The translations under genes and the position numbers were made by a program. A stretch of DNA of 64,000 nt from Candidatus Gastranaerophilales bacterium. GTDB taxonomy: Bacteria; Cyanobacteriota; Vampirovibrionia; Gastranaerophilales; Gastranaerophilaceae. The stretch lies in contig CALVBS010000001.1 of assembly GCA_944325865.1 (NCBI GenBank), positions 186,001-250,000 on the forward strand. The letters run 5' to 3'. The notes under the pieces are model-generated. The model had not been told where the DNA came from. It was given only the letters and a program-made list of their open reading frames with translations, and made no database searches. Shown one piece after another: positions 45,481 through 54,191 of this stretch; the first letter of the stretch is position 1; each line of letters begins with the position of its first letter.

Positions 45481-45701
45481 TGTTTTTTCCTTACATTAAA
45501 TAATAATCTAACACCTTTGCACCAAAATATTACAAAATATTGACTTCTGTTAATATTTATAACGTTATCTTAACCTAATTTAACAAAAATTGCAAGCACT
45601 TTTTTAAGATTTTGGAAATTTAAATGGGCTAACCCAGAAGATAGAGCCAGCAACAGCTATAACCGTTGTATTCTGTGCACAGAAACCATTTTTATTAAAA
45701 A

Positions 45702-46436
45702 TTAAAGTTTTTGACTAATTATTTCTTTGAATTTTTCCAAATCTTCAAGAGTATCTATACCAACAGGAACAAAATCCACAACGGAAGTTTTAATCTTCAT
45801 TCCATTTTCCAAAGCTCTTAATTGCTCAAGACTTTCCGTGCGTTCAAGCGGAGTTTGCTCTAATGATGTCATTTTCATTAATGCCTCACGCTTGTAGCCA
45901 TAAATACCCAAATGACCGTAGAAAGTTGCTATACCGTAATTTCTTTCAAAAGGTATCTTTGATCTGGAGAAATAAAGTGCATAGCCATTATTATCAATAA
46001 CACATTTAACAAGATTAGGGTTATTAATTTCTTCTTCATCTGTTAAAACTCTTATAAGAGTTGAAATATCAGCGTTATCATCTTCCTGAACATTTCTTGC
46101 AACAGAGTCAATGCTTTCAGGCTTAATAAGGGGTTCATCACCCTGAAGATTAACAATATAAGAAATTTCAGGATGACGTTCAGCAACTTCTCTAATTCTG
46201 TCAGAACCGCACTTATGATTAACTGAAGTCATTTCAACACCACCGCCGAAAGCTTTCACTGCATTGAAAATTCTTTCATCATCAGTAGCAACGATAATCA
46301 TATCTGCAAGTTTTGCCTGCTGAGCTTTTTCATAAACCCATTGAATAATAGGTTTACCGTTAACTTCAATAAGCGGTTTTCCTTCCAATCTGCTTGACCC
46401 GTAGCGGGCAGGAATTATAATCGCGGTTTTAGACAT
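45702..46436 (-). CDS. kdsB: CMP-KDO synthetase
   Basis: KdsB activates KDO as CMP-KDO for lipopolysaccharide, so an outer membrane with KDO is implied. Motifs are IIPARYGSSRLEGKPL, HKCGSDRIREVAE, VNLQGDEPLI and YGHLGIYGYKREAL. The start at 46436 has AAGGAG seven bases upstream; the earlier ATG-like start adds 11 atypical residues. Length is 244 residues. It follows prmA and a membrane protein in one minus-strand run. Confidence 0.95.
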   Translation of the reverse strand: MSKTAIIIPARYGSSRLEGKPLIEVNGKPIIQWVYEKAQQAKLADMIIVATDDERIFNAVKAFGGGVEMTSVNHKCGSDRIREVAERHPEISYIVNLQGDEPLIKPESIDSVARNVQEDDNADISTLIRVLTDEEEINNPNLVKCVIDNNGYALYFSRSKIPFERNYGIATFYGHLGIYGYKREALMKMTSLEQTPLERTESLEQLRALENGMKIKTSVVDFVPVGIDTLEDLEKFKEIISQKL

Positions 46437-46479
46437 GATGTTTCTCCTTATTTTTGTTATTAAACCCAATCATTTCAAA

Positions 46480-46998
46480 CTAATCTCCGTTCATATTTAC
46501 ATTAACGAAATTAATTAAATATTGATATTGCTTTTTTGACAAAAGAACAGTAATTTTAGATGACTCTTTAAAGAACTCAACTCTGTAACGGAACCAAACA
46601 CTTTGAGAAAAGTGTATATCAGAAACATTTTTAACTACAACTGCTTTGTTAAAGGCAACTATTAGCAAAAAATTCCTGTAAAAATTAATCTGTACTGAAA
46701 AATTATGAAACTGAAGCCAGTTTAAAGCGACAAGACGCACTTTAAATGAGAGTTCAGGCTCCCCTATTTGTAGTTTTAATTCGTTAAAATTATAGGGAAG
46801 ACAACAACTGATAATTGGTATAAATATATATTTTATCAAAATGAATGCAACAAGCAAACACAAAATCAAAAAAATAACGATTAAAAACTTTTCGTCAAAA
46901 ATAATATTATTTTCAAAAGCAAACAACATACCGCAAGAAAATACGAAAATAAATAACCCAAATAAAAATAAAAGCAACTTTTGTTTGGTGTCAAGCAT
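46480..46998 (-). CDS. membrane protein of unknown function
   Basis: Two N-terminal helices (about residues 8-27 and 37-62, LIVIFLILCLLVAFILI) are followed by a soluble domain of about 100 residues with alternating strands. The layout recalls the YcxB-like protein at 31367, but the IPKRAF-type hallmark is absent. It sits between prmA (12 bases upstream) and kdsB, so it is probably co-transcribed with them. Confidence 0.6.
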   Translation of the reverse strand: MLDTKQKLLLFLFGLFIFVFSCGMLFAFENNIIFDEKFLIVIFLILCLLVAFILIKYIFIPIISCCLPYNFNELKLQIGEPELSFKVRLVALNWLQFHNFSVQINFYRNFLLIVAFNKAVVVKNVSDIHFSQSVWFRYRVEFFKESSKITVLLSKKQYQYLINFVNVNMNGD

Positions 46999-47010
46999 TA
47001 GATAACTTCC

Positions 47011-47907
47011 TCATTTTCTTCTTACAACCAATGCAACCCATTGATTTTGATGCATTTCTTCAACAAGTTCCATATTATAACTCTTTACGGCATCCAGCAC
47101 AAAAGACTTTTTTTCATCAAGGATTCCTGACAGTACCATAAAAGCTTCGTTCTTCATAATAGCCTTTAAATCGCCCATGATTTCAGCAAGAACATTATGA
47201 AGAATATTCGCCAGAACAAAATCAAACTTTCTGCTTATTTTATCTGCAGTATTGAGTTCAAATTCGCATTCAACACCGTTTTTTATTGCATTTTCTTTTG
47301 CTACATCAATTACGGTTTCATCATTGTCGCACCCGTAAACATAATTAGCACCAAACTTTTTCGCACAAATTGCTAAAATTCCGGAACCCATACCTATATC
47401 CGCAACATCGGCATTTTGCGGCATATATTTTTCAATAGCTTTCATACAAAGCTGCGTTGTTGAATGAGTACCGGTACCAAAGGCACAGCCCGGCTCAAGC
47501 TTAATAATAACCTCATCATTTCTCTTAGGGTTATAATCAATCCAGTCAGGAACAACTGTAATCCTATCCGATACATGGGTTACATCCCATTTTTCTTTCC
47601 ATTTTTTAGACCAGTCTTCGTTTTCTTTTTCGGAATAAACGAAATCCCAGCTTCCGAGTTCTTCATCAGAAAATCCGCGGGACTTAAGAAGTTCTCTCTG
47701 TTCTTTTAAAACCGTTTCAACCTCAGCACTTTCAGTCAAAAAGACTCTCAAAGTACCTTCCGTAGTGGAAATCATTTCAAGGTCTTTGTAAGTTTCTTCA
47801 GCGAGAACTACCCCTTCGCACGGCAAATTTTCAAAACAAATATCAGATACAATATCTTCCATTTGAGGGTTAATTTTTATTTGAAGTTCAAAATACGAAT
47901 TTTTCAT
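47011..47907 (-). CDS. prmA: ribosomal protein L11 methyltransferase
   Basis: PrmA trimethylates ribosomal protein L11. The N-terminal substrate domain (residues 1-100) contains SEKENEDWSKKWKE. The methyltransferase core shows EPGCAFGTGTHSTTQLC, the SAM loop ADIGMGSGILAI and LANILHNVLAEI (NxLxxV-like). Length of 298 is standard. It is first in the run prmA, membrane protein, kdsB, and is separated from accA by a terminator. Confidence 0.94.
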   Translation of the reverse strand: MKNSYFELQIKINPQMEDIVSDICFENLPCEGVVLAEETYKDLEMISTTEGTLRVFLTESAEVETVLKEQRELLKSRGFSDEELGSWDFVYSEKENEDWSKKWKEKWDVTHVSDRITVVPDWIDYNPKRNDEVIIKLEPGCAFGTGTHSTTQLCMKAIEKYMPQNADVADIGMGSGILAICAKKFGANYVYGCDNDETVIDVAKENAIKNGVECEFELNTADKISRKFDFVLANILHNVLAEIMGDLKAIMKNEAFMVLSGILDEKKSFVLDAVKSYNMELVEEMHQNQWVALVVRRK

Positions 47908-47927
47908 TAATACTCCATAATTAAACT

Positions 47928-47955
47928 AAATAAGCCCTCATTGAGAGGGCTTATT
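47928..47955 (-). terminator. terminator of accA
   Basis: The perfect 12-base stem AAATAAGCCCTC (47928) / GAGGGCTTATTT (47944) with a four-base loop ends two bases before the accA stop. It isolates accD-accA from prmA. Confidence 0.85.
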
Positions 47956-47956
47956 T

Positions 47957-48916
47957 CTAATTCTCAATAAAGGCTCCCATTTTTCTGAACTTTTCATATC
48001 TTCTGTTTTTCAAATCTGCAACAGAAAGATTTGCCAGTTCATCAAGGCTTTCTAAAATTGCCTTCTTCATATTAGCACTGATAAGTTCATAATCTTTATG
48101 TGCACCACCAACTGGCTCTTTAATTTCACCATCAATAATATTGAACTTCATCAAATCCGGAGCCGTAATCTTCAAAGCTTCCGCTGCATCTCCGGCACGG
48201 GAAGCATCACGCCAGAGGATAGATGCACAGCCTTCCGGAGAAATAACTGTATAATAAGCATGTTCAAGTAAAAATACTTTATCAGCAACAGCAAGTCCTA
48301 AAGCACCTCCGGAACAACCTTCCCCGGTTACAATGGCAATAACCGGAACTTCTAATTTTGCCATATCTCTGAGGTTTACGGCAATAGCACCGCCCTGTCC
48401 TGTTTCTTCTGCACTGATGCCGGGATAAGCCCCCGGAGTATCAATCAATGTAATAATCGGGATATTAAACTTACTTGCATGTTTAAAGAGTCTTAAAGCC
48501 TTTCTGTAACCTTGCGGCTGGGGCATACCAAAATTATACTCAAGGTTCTCTTTAGTAGATTTACCCTTCATTGTCCCTATAATCATGACAGGTTTTCCGT
48601 CAATTTTAGCCAGACCGCCGATAATCGCTCTGTCATCCATACCGGTTCTGTCGCCGTGAAGTTCAACAAAATCCGTACACATATGATTTACATAATCAAG
48701 AAAGTTAGGTCTTTCAGGATGACGTGCAATCTGCAATTTTTGAGATGGTTTCAGATTAGAATACAATTCTTTCTTATAATCATCCGCCTGCTGCTCAAAA
48801 GTTTCAATTTCTTTATTTAAATCCATGCCGGACTCCACACTTATTTTTTTCAATTCTTCAATTTTTTCCTGTATTTCCATAATCGGTTTTTCAAAATCCA
48901 ATATTGTATTACTCAT
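47957..48916 (-). CDS. accA: acetyl-CoA carboxylase carboxyltransferase, alpha subunit
   Basis: AccA forms the carboxyltransferase with AccD in the first step of fatty acid synthesis. Landmarks are HPERPNFLDYV, ELHGDRTGMDDRAIIGG, FGMPQPQGYRKALRLF, IITLIDTPGAYPG and EGCSGGALGLAVADKV. The 319 residues match bacterial AccA. AAAGGA lies before the ATG. It follows accD by 30 bases. Confidence 0.97.
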   Translation of the reverse strand: MSNTILDFEKPIMEIQEKIEELKKISVESGMDLNKEIETFEQQADDYKKELYSNLKPSQKLQIARHPERPNFLDYVNHMCTDFVELHGDRTGMDDRAIIGGLAKIDGKPVMIIGTMKGKSTKENLEYNFGMPQPQGYRKALRLFKHASKFNIPIITLIDTPGAYPGISAEETGQGGAIAVNLRDMAKLEVPVIAIVTGEGCSGGALGLAVADKVFLLEHAYYTVISPEGCASILWRDASRAGDAAEALKITAPDLMKFNIIDGEIKEPVGGAHKDYELISANMKKAILESLDELANLSVADLKNRRYEKFRKMGAFIEN

Positions 48917-48946
48917 ATTGTATCCTTTTATAATGTAATATCTCTT

Positions 48947-49813
48947 TTACACTCCGTGCATTGAAAAAATATTCGCAAGAGTTTTTCTCAAATCTTTTCT
49001 TTTGGAAACGACATCAACCTGTCCGTATTTAAGAAGGTACTCTGCAGTTTGGAAATCTGCAGGAAGTTTTTGTATTATAGTCTGTTCAATAACTCTTCTG
49101 CCTGCGAAACCAACTCTTGCACCCTGCTCTGCGACGATAATATCTCCGAGCATTCCAAAACTGGCCGTAACTCCGCCGAATGTAGGTTCGGTAATCAGGT
49201 TAACATACAAGAGTTTTTCATCATCCAGTCTTGAGCAGGCACATGATGTTTTAGCCATTTGCATAAGGCTCAATGCACTTTCCTGCATTCTGGCTCCGCC
49301 TGATGAAGTAACAGCAAGAACCGGCAGACGCTGTTCTATAGCTTTTTCAATAATTCTTGTTACTTTTTCTCCGACAACACTGCCCATTGAACCGCCCATA
49401 AAGTCAAAATCCATAACGGCAGCGGCAACTTTATGTCCTTCTATGCATCCGATTCCTGTAATAACTGCGTCATTAAGATTTGTTTTCTGCTGTGCTTTTT
49501 CCAGCCTTGCTTTATATGATTCGGTATCAACAAATTCCAAAGGATCCGTAGGTTTTATATTTGTAAATAATTCTTCAAATGAACCTTCATCAAAAAGCTG
49601 CTGTACACGTCTTCTCGCATTTATTCTAAAGTGGTAATCACAGACAGGACACACCATATCATTTTTAGCCAAATCTTCTTTTAAAAGCTGTGCATCACAG
49701 TGAACACATTTTGTCCATAAATCAGGATTTTGTTCAACCTCTGCACGGGCTTCCAATTCGCGTCTTTTAATCTGTGCCTCTTTACGTTTTTCAAACCAAT
49801 CTTGAATAGTCAT
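48947..49813 (-). CDS. accD: acetyl-CoA carboxylase carboxyltransferase, beta subunit
   Basis: The N-terminal zinc ribbon (WTKCVHCDAQL, VCPVCDYHF; four cysteines) is typical of AccD. The crotonase-like core shows MDFDFMGGSMGSVVGEK, VTSSGGARMQESALSLMQM and EPTFGGVTASF, ending with GFAGRRVIEQTI. Length is 288 residues. It is upstream of accA in a two-gene unit closed by a terminator. Confidence 0.97.
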   Translation of the reverse strand: MTIQDWFEKRKEAQIKRRELEARAEVEQNPDLWTKCVHCDAQLLKEDLAKNDMVCPVCDYHFRINARRRVQQLFDEGSFEELFTNIKPTDPLEFVDTESYKARLEKAQQKTNLNDAVITGIGCIEGHKVAAAVMDFDFMGGSMGSVVGEKVTRIIEKAIEQRLPVLAVTSSGGARMQESALSLMQMAKTSCACSRLDDEKLLYVNLITEPTFGGVTASFGMLGDIIVAEQGARVGFAGRRVIEQTIIQKLPADFQTAEYLLKYGQVDVVSKRKDLRKTLANIFSMHGV

Positions 49814-49919
49814 AATTTATAAATCCCTAAACTAATATATCTTATTACCCATTAATTATACACGGAAAAAAGTTCAGTGCAAATAGTTAACAAAGTTAAT
49901 GCAAAAAAGAGAATATTTT

Positions 49920-50369
49920 TTAACCTCTTTTAGCTGCTCTGTCCATTTCGCGTTTTTGATCTTTTTTGGCAATATCTTCACGTTTATCATGAAGTTTTTT
50001 ACCTTTAGCCAGCCCTATTTGAATCTTTGCAAAACCTTTTAATATATAAACTTCTAGCGGAACAATGGTATAACCGTCCTTTTTAACTTTACCCTGCATT
50101 TTGAGAATTTCTTTTTTGGTCAAAAGAAGTTTGCGTACTCTATCAGCTTTATGATTAAATCTGTTTCCCTGCTCATATGGCGAGATATGACAGTTATAAA
50201 GAAAGACCTCATTATCCTCAATTTTACAAAAACTGTCTTTCAGGTTTATTGCATTTTTTCGTATTGATTTAATCTCAGTACCGGTCAAAACAATACCTGC
50301 TTCATATTTATCAAAAATAATGAAGTCGTGAAAAGCTTTTCTGTTTGTAGTTATAACTTTACGTTCCAT
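49920..50369 (-). CDS. smpB: SsrA-binding protein SmpB
   Basis: SmpB brings tmRNA to stalled ribosomes. Motifs are FDKYEAGIVLTGTEIKS, the NCHISPYEQGN segment and the basic tail GLAKGKKLHDKREDIAKKD that reaches the mRNA channel. The 149 residues are usual. It is the last gene of a minus-strand run that starts with the XRE regulator. tmRNA itself is not in the window. Confidence 0.96.
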   Translation of the reverse strand: MERKVITTNRKAFHDFIIFDKYEAGIVLTGTEIKSIRKNAINLKDSFCKIEDNEVFLYNCHISPYEQGNRFNHKADRVRKLLLTKKEILKMQGKVKKDGYTIVPLEVYILKGFAKIQIGLAKGKKLHDKREDIAKKDQKREMDRAAKRG

Positions 50370-50394
50370 AAGCAGATTATAACACAGAAAGAAT

Positions 50395-51183
50395 TTATTT
50401 ACCGCCGAATAATTGTTTATTTTCTTCTCTTAATGCACGGAGTTCCCTTTTCAGAACTTTTTGACAAATAGCAAGTTTTTCCTGAAACTTAAAGTACTCA
50501 ACAGCCCCGAACACATTTTTCTCAGGCATATGCTGCGGATGCATTAATGAAAATACGGAATATATTTCTTCCGCTTTATATGCATTTATTTCACTTTGAA
50601 GTGCATTTCTCACTTCTTGCAGAAAGTCAATTCGCTTGTAATACGGGATTCTTTTTATTTGGTTTTGAATTCGTGTTTCAAGTTTATCTAATTTAACAGC
50701 GTCCTTAGGATAAATTTTTTCATTATAAAAATTTTGGAGTCTTTTAGGCACATAAAAACCTCTGGAAAAAGTTTTTGGATTTGTAATATAGTCATATACA
50801 TGCTGGATTTCATGAAACAGAATATCCAAATTTTTTAACTCAATATTCTTTTTAGACTCATCAAGAGGCAGAAACACATTATATCCTACAACCTTTCTAT
50901 TCTTTCCCCTAACCATGTATCCGGTAAAGCCGTCATACCTGCAGTCACCGTCATAAAACTTTTTTCCTATATCTGAAAACTGGATGCAGACTTTTGACGG
51001 CAGTGTATTTTGAAAACAATCTTTGACAACAGCTGTACTTAATCTATCCTTATTACCGATATTTAATGAAATATTTTTACAAAAGTCAAAAAACAAATTT
51101 TCCGCCATTGCGGCACGCTGTTTTACAGAACCTTTTACAGTACTCAGTGGCAGTTTTGCAGTCTTGGTTATATCATAATACAT
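50395..51183 (-). CDS. putative zinc metallopeptidase-like protein (HExxH)
   Basis: The 262 residues (ATG 51183; a GTG at 51204 is possible) carry one HExxH motif, DILFHEIQHVYDYI, in a helix near residues 133-145. A candidate third ligand is a Glu in EINAYKAEE about 70 residues later. No signal peptide is visible. The rest is basic and helical. It is tightly placed between an OppF-like ATPase gene and smpB. I cannot assign a peptidase family and the activity is inference. Confidence 0.6.
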   Translation of the reverse strand: MYYDITKTAKLPLSTVKGSVKQRAAMAENLFFDFCKNISLNIGNKDRLSTAVVKDCFQNTLPSKVCIQFSDIGKKFYDGDCRYDGFTGYMVRGKNRKVVGYNVFLPLDESKKNIELKNLDILFHEIQHVYDYITNPKTFSRGFYVPKRLQNFYNEKIYPKDAVKLDKLETRIQNQIKRIPYYKRIDFLQEVRNALQSEINAYKAEEIYSVFSLMHPQHMPEKNVFGAVEYFKFQEKLAICQKVLKRELRALREENKQLFGGK

Positions 51184-51219
51184 TATGGAAATATAAAAAA
51201 CCACAAATATATTTTTTTG

Positions 51220-52179
51220 CTACTCACATAAAAAACATTTAACAAAATGTGTCTCAGATATTTTTATGTCCAATGGTTTTTCATGCGGGCATCTTTCAAA
51301 ACACTCAGGACATCGCGTATGGAATTTACACCCGTCAGGAAGGCTGGCAGGAGAAGGCAAATCTCCGCTTAATATTATACGATTAGTATTATCATCCTCA
51401 ATTTTTGGTACAGCACTCAAAAGTGCCTGAGTATAAGGATGACGCGGATTGTTAAAAATTTCATCGGTCGTACCTATTTCAACAATTTCACCGAGATACA
51501 TTATAGCAACCCTGTCAGCAAGATATTTTATTACACTCATATCATGGGTTATAAGAACAATGGTTAAATTATAATTTTCTTTTAAATCCCTAAGTAAGTT
51601 AATAATCTGAGCCTGAATACTAACATCCAAAGCACTAACCGGCTCATCAGCAAGAACAAATTCAGGGCTAAGAACCAATGCTCTTGCTATGGCAATCCTC
51701 TGTCTTTGTCCGCCCGAAAATTCATGAGGATATAAATCCAGACAATCACTACTTAAACCTACCTGCTCAATTTTTTTTGAAATAATATCTATAATTTCCT
51801 TATCAGAAAGACCAGTATTAATCTTCAGAGGTTCTTTCAGAGTTTCAATAATTTTCATTTTAGGATTCAGACTTGCATATGGATTTTGAAAAACCATCTG
51901 GGCATTTTTACGGTAATTCTTTAGCTCTTTTTTATCCATTTTAAGAACATTTGCATGTTCAAAAATAATCTCTCCTGACTTTGCATTTTCTAACCTTATA
52001 ATGGTTTTGGCAAGAGTTGACTTGCCGCAGCCTGATTCACCTGCAATGGCAAGGATTTCACCTTTTTTAACATCAAGTGAAACTCCGTTTACAGCATGAA
52101 TTGTTTGTACCCCGCCCAAGATACCTTTATTAGATTTATATTCAACATATAAATCCCTTACTTCTAATAAATTAACCAT
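51220..52179 (-). CDS. oligopeptide-type ABC transporter ATPase, OppF-like
   Basis: All ATPase motifs are present: Walker A GESGCGKSTLAKT, Q-loop MVFQNPYASLNP, signature HEFSGGQRQRIAIARAL, Walker B FVLADEPVSALD and the switch His in LITHDMS. The C-terminal DGCKFHTRCPECFERCP cysteine motif is specific to the Opp/Dpp group. No permease, binding protein or OppD partner lies beside it, so it must pair with subunits encoded elsewhere or have another role. Confidence 0.92.
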   Translation of the reverse strand: MVNLLEVRDLYVEYKSNKGILGGVQTIHAVNGVSLDVKKGEILAIAGESGCGKSTLAKTIIRLENAKSGEIIFEHANVLKMDKKELKNYRKNAQMVFQNPYASLNPKMKIIETLKEPLKINTGLSDKEIIDIISKKIEQVGLSSDCLDLYPHEFSGGQRQRIAIARALVLSPEFVLADEPVSALDVSIQAQIINLLRDLKENYNLTIVLITHDMSVIKYLADRVAIMYLGEIVEIGTTDEIFNNPRHPYTQALLSAVPKIEDDNTNRIILSGDLPSPASLPDGCKFHTRCPECFERCPHEKPLDIKISETHFVKCFLCE

Positions 52180-52227
52180 ACAAAGATTTTAACGTAACAC
52201 CAGTATAAAAGCAATTATATAAAAAGG

Positions 52228-52452
52228 CTATTCAATATTCAAAAGTTCATGAATTTTAAGCTCAAGAATGTTTGCAATTTTAAAAAGCATATCAAGAGAA
52301 GCCTTTTTTTCACCGCGTTCAATCTCACCCAAATAATAATCATTAATCCCAGCAAGTTCAGCAAACTTTTCCCTTGAAATCTTACGATTCCTACGAAGGG
52401 TATATATTTTTTTCCCGAGCTTCAAATAAAAATCACTTGACATTTTATTCAT
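52228..52452 (-). CDS. small XRE-family HTH regulator
   Basis: The 74 residues form one Cro/C1-type helix-turn-helix domain: LGKKIYTLRRNRKISREKFA, then AGINDYYLGEIERGEKKAS. No effector domain follows. It lies 48 bases upstream of the OppF-like gene and divergent from the pilin-like gene at 52509, with 56 bases between them, so it could regulate either. That is inference. Confidence 0.9.
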   Translation of the reverse strand: MNKMSSDFYLKLGKKIYTLRRNRKISREKFAELAGINDYYLGEIERGEKKASLDMLFKIANILELKIHELLNIE

Positions 52453-52508
52453 GTTATGAAATTATTTTATTAAATAACATTGGCTCACAGCCAATATAAA
52501 GGAGGTAT

Positions 52509-53198
52509 ATGAAAAAGGCATTTACACTTGCAGAAGTACTTATAACACTTGGTATAATAGGTATTGTCGCTGCAATGACACTTCCCGCAATTACAGGACA
52601 TTACAGAAAAAAGATAGTTGAGGTAAAATTAAAAAGATTCTACAGCACTTTCAGTAATATTCTAATGCGTTCTGAAGTTGACAATGAAACAATGCAATTT
52701 TGGGAATGGCCCCTAGATACATATAAAGATGATGAAGGAAATATAATTCAAAATGGTTCAATAAGTGATTATGACTGGTTTTTAAAATATATAAAACCTT
52801 ATCTTAACACTCAGGATGTCAAGACAAGTTTTCACTTATATTGTGTATGGTATGATGGCTTTGCAATAAAATTTACAGACGGAACAGGTGTAACATGCGG
52901 GATTTATGAAGGAGGTGGAAGTACAAAAGGTCATCCGTTTATGTGCATGTTTTTTCCTAATGCAAATCATATTGATGATATGCAGGATAATACTGTCACC
53001 GCACAAAACCTCGTCTCAGGAAAAGATTATTTTATTTTTGAAGTAGCACATTCAAATAAAAAGAAAGGTCTTATTGCTCCTGACAGCAATGAATGTACAG
53101 GACAAAAAGGGACAAGATATCTTCCGTCACAAGGCTGTGTAAAAAAAATTATGAGTAATAACTGGGAGATACCAGAAGATTATCCTGTACAATTCTAA
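52509..53198 (+). CDS. type IV pilin-like protein with short leader
   Basis: AAAGGAGG lies five bases before the ATG. The leader is only MKK before AFTLAEVLITLGIIGIVAA, the prepilin helix with Glu at mature position 5. The ectodomain of about 200 residues is acidic and aromatic with paired cysteines near the end (ECTGQKG, SQGCVKK). It shares YNGWKIPDDYP-like ends (NNWEIPEDYPVQF) with the 34157 protein, so the two are paralogous. It could be a pilin or pseudopilin; no assembly ATPase is nearby. Confidence 0.85.
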   Translation: MKKAFTLAEVLITLGIIGIVAAMTLPAITGHYRKKIVEVKLKRFYSTFSNILMRSEVDNETMQFWEWPLDTYKDDEGNIIQNGSISDYDWFLKYIKPYLNTQDVKTSFHLYCVWYDGFAIKFTDGTGVTCGIYEGGGSTKGHPFMCMFFPNANHIDDMQDNTVTAQNLVSGKDYFIFEVAHSNKKKGLIAPDSNECTGQKGTRYLPSQGCVKKIMSNNWEIPEDYPVQF

Positions 53199-53199
53199 A

Positions 53200-53796
53200 C
53201 TAAATTTCGTGCCTGCCCTCAATGGCACGGGCAATAGTTATCTCATCTGCATACTCTAAATCAGCCCCTACAGGAAGCCCGAATGCTATACGGGAAATTT
53301 TTATCCCGAAAGGTTTTATAAGTTTACTTAAATAAAGGCTTGTAGCTTCACCCTCAACAGAAGGACTCAATGCAAGAATAACCTCTTTAACCTCCTCATT
53401 GGTTAAACGGGTAAGCAGTTCCTTAATTCGTATATCATCAGCTCCAATGCCATCCATAGGGGAAATTAAGCCCTGCAAAACATGATACAAGCCTTTATAT
53501 TCATTGGTTTTTTCTATTGCGATTAAATCCTTTGTCTCTGCAACAACACAAATAGTAGAGCGATCCCGTTTTTGAGACTGACAAATTTCACACGGACTTG
53601 TTGAAGAAAGGTTAAAACAAATCTCGCATGTACGGGTGTTTTCCTTAGCTTCAACAATACTCTGTGCAAATTTTTGGACTTCCGACATCGGCATTCTAAG
53701 AAGATAAAAAGCCATACGCTGTGCAGATTTAGGTCCGACAGACGGGAATTTTTGGAAATGCTCTATTAATGTCGCAATAGATTTAGGATAAATCAT
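53200..53796 (-). CDS. recR: recombination protein RecR
   Basis: RecR acts with RecO and RecF in gap repair. The helix-hairpin-helix LIEHFQKFPSVGPKSAQRMA, the zinc finger CEICFNLSSTSPCEIC and the Toprim domain CVVAETKDLIAIE through LALSPSVEGEATS are intact. Length is 198. Its ATG overlaps the ybaB stop as TAATG, the usual gene order. Confidence 0.96.
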   Translation of the reverse strand: MIYPKSIATLIEHFQKFPSVGPKSAQRMAFYLLRMPMSEVQKFAQSIVEAKENTRTCEICFNLSSTSPCEICQSQKRDRSTICVVAETKDLIAIEKTNEYKGLYHVLQGLISPMDGIGADDIRIKELLTRLTNEEVKEVILALSPSVEGEATSLYLSKLIKPFGIKISRIAFGLPVGADLEYADEITIARAIEGRHEI

Positions 53797-54113
53797 TAGA
53801 AATTAAGTCCCGGAATGTTTAAACCGCCGGTAGCAGCTTTCATTTTTGATTCCATTTCTTTAGAAGCTTTATCTCCGGCTTGTTTCATAGCAACAGAAAT
53901 TAAATCTTCAAGCTCTTCAGCAACATCGGCACTAATATTCAATGCTGAAGCATCAAGCTTAATTGATTTAAACTTACCCTGACCGTCATTTGTAACTTTA
54001 ACGGCACCGCCGCCTGCTTCCCCAACTAATTCCATTTTAGCAAGTTCTTCCTGTGAAGCTTTTAGTTTTGCCTGCACATTTTGAGCCTGTTTCATGATTT
54101 GCATAATATTCAT
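53796..54113 (-). CDS. ybaB: YbaB/EbfC nucleoid-associated protein
   Basis: The 105-residue protein has the family start MKQAQNVQAKLKASQEELAKM and core GAVKVTNDGQGKFKSIKLD, and ends in an amphipathic helix before GLNIPGLNF. The family forms DNA-binding dimers and usually accompanies recR, as here, with a one-base TAATG overlap. AGGAGG lies eight bases before the ATG. Confidence 0.95.
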   Translation of the reverse strand: MNIMQIMKQAQNVQAKLKASQEELAKMELVGEAGGGAVKVTNDGQGKFKSIKLDASALNISADVAEELEDLISVAMKQAGDKASKEMESKMKAATGGLNIPGLNF

Positions 54114-54191
54114 CTACATATCCTCCTTAGTCTGTAAAAATAACATGTTAAGACTTTTGTGTTGTCGTACTTTTTATTATACAATAAAAAT

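Noticed and set aside
49002-49637. Long plus-strand open frame opposite accD
   Set aside because: It is an antisense shadow of a highly conserved gene with no ribosome binding site or recognisable product.
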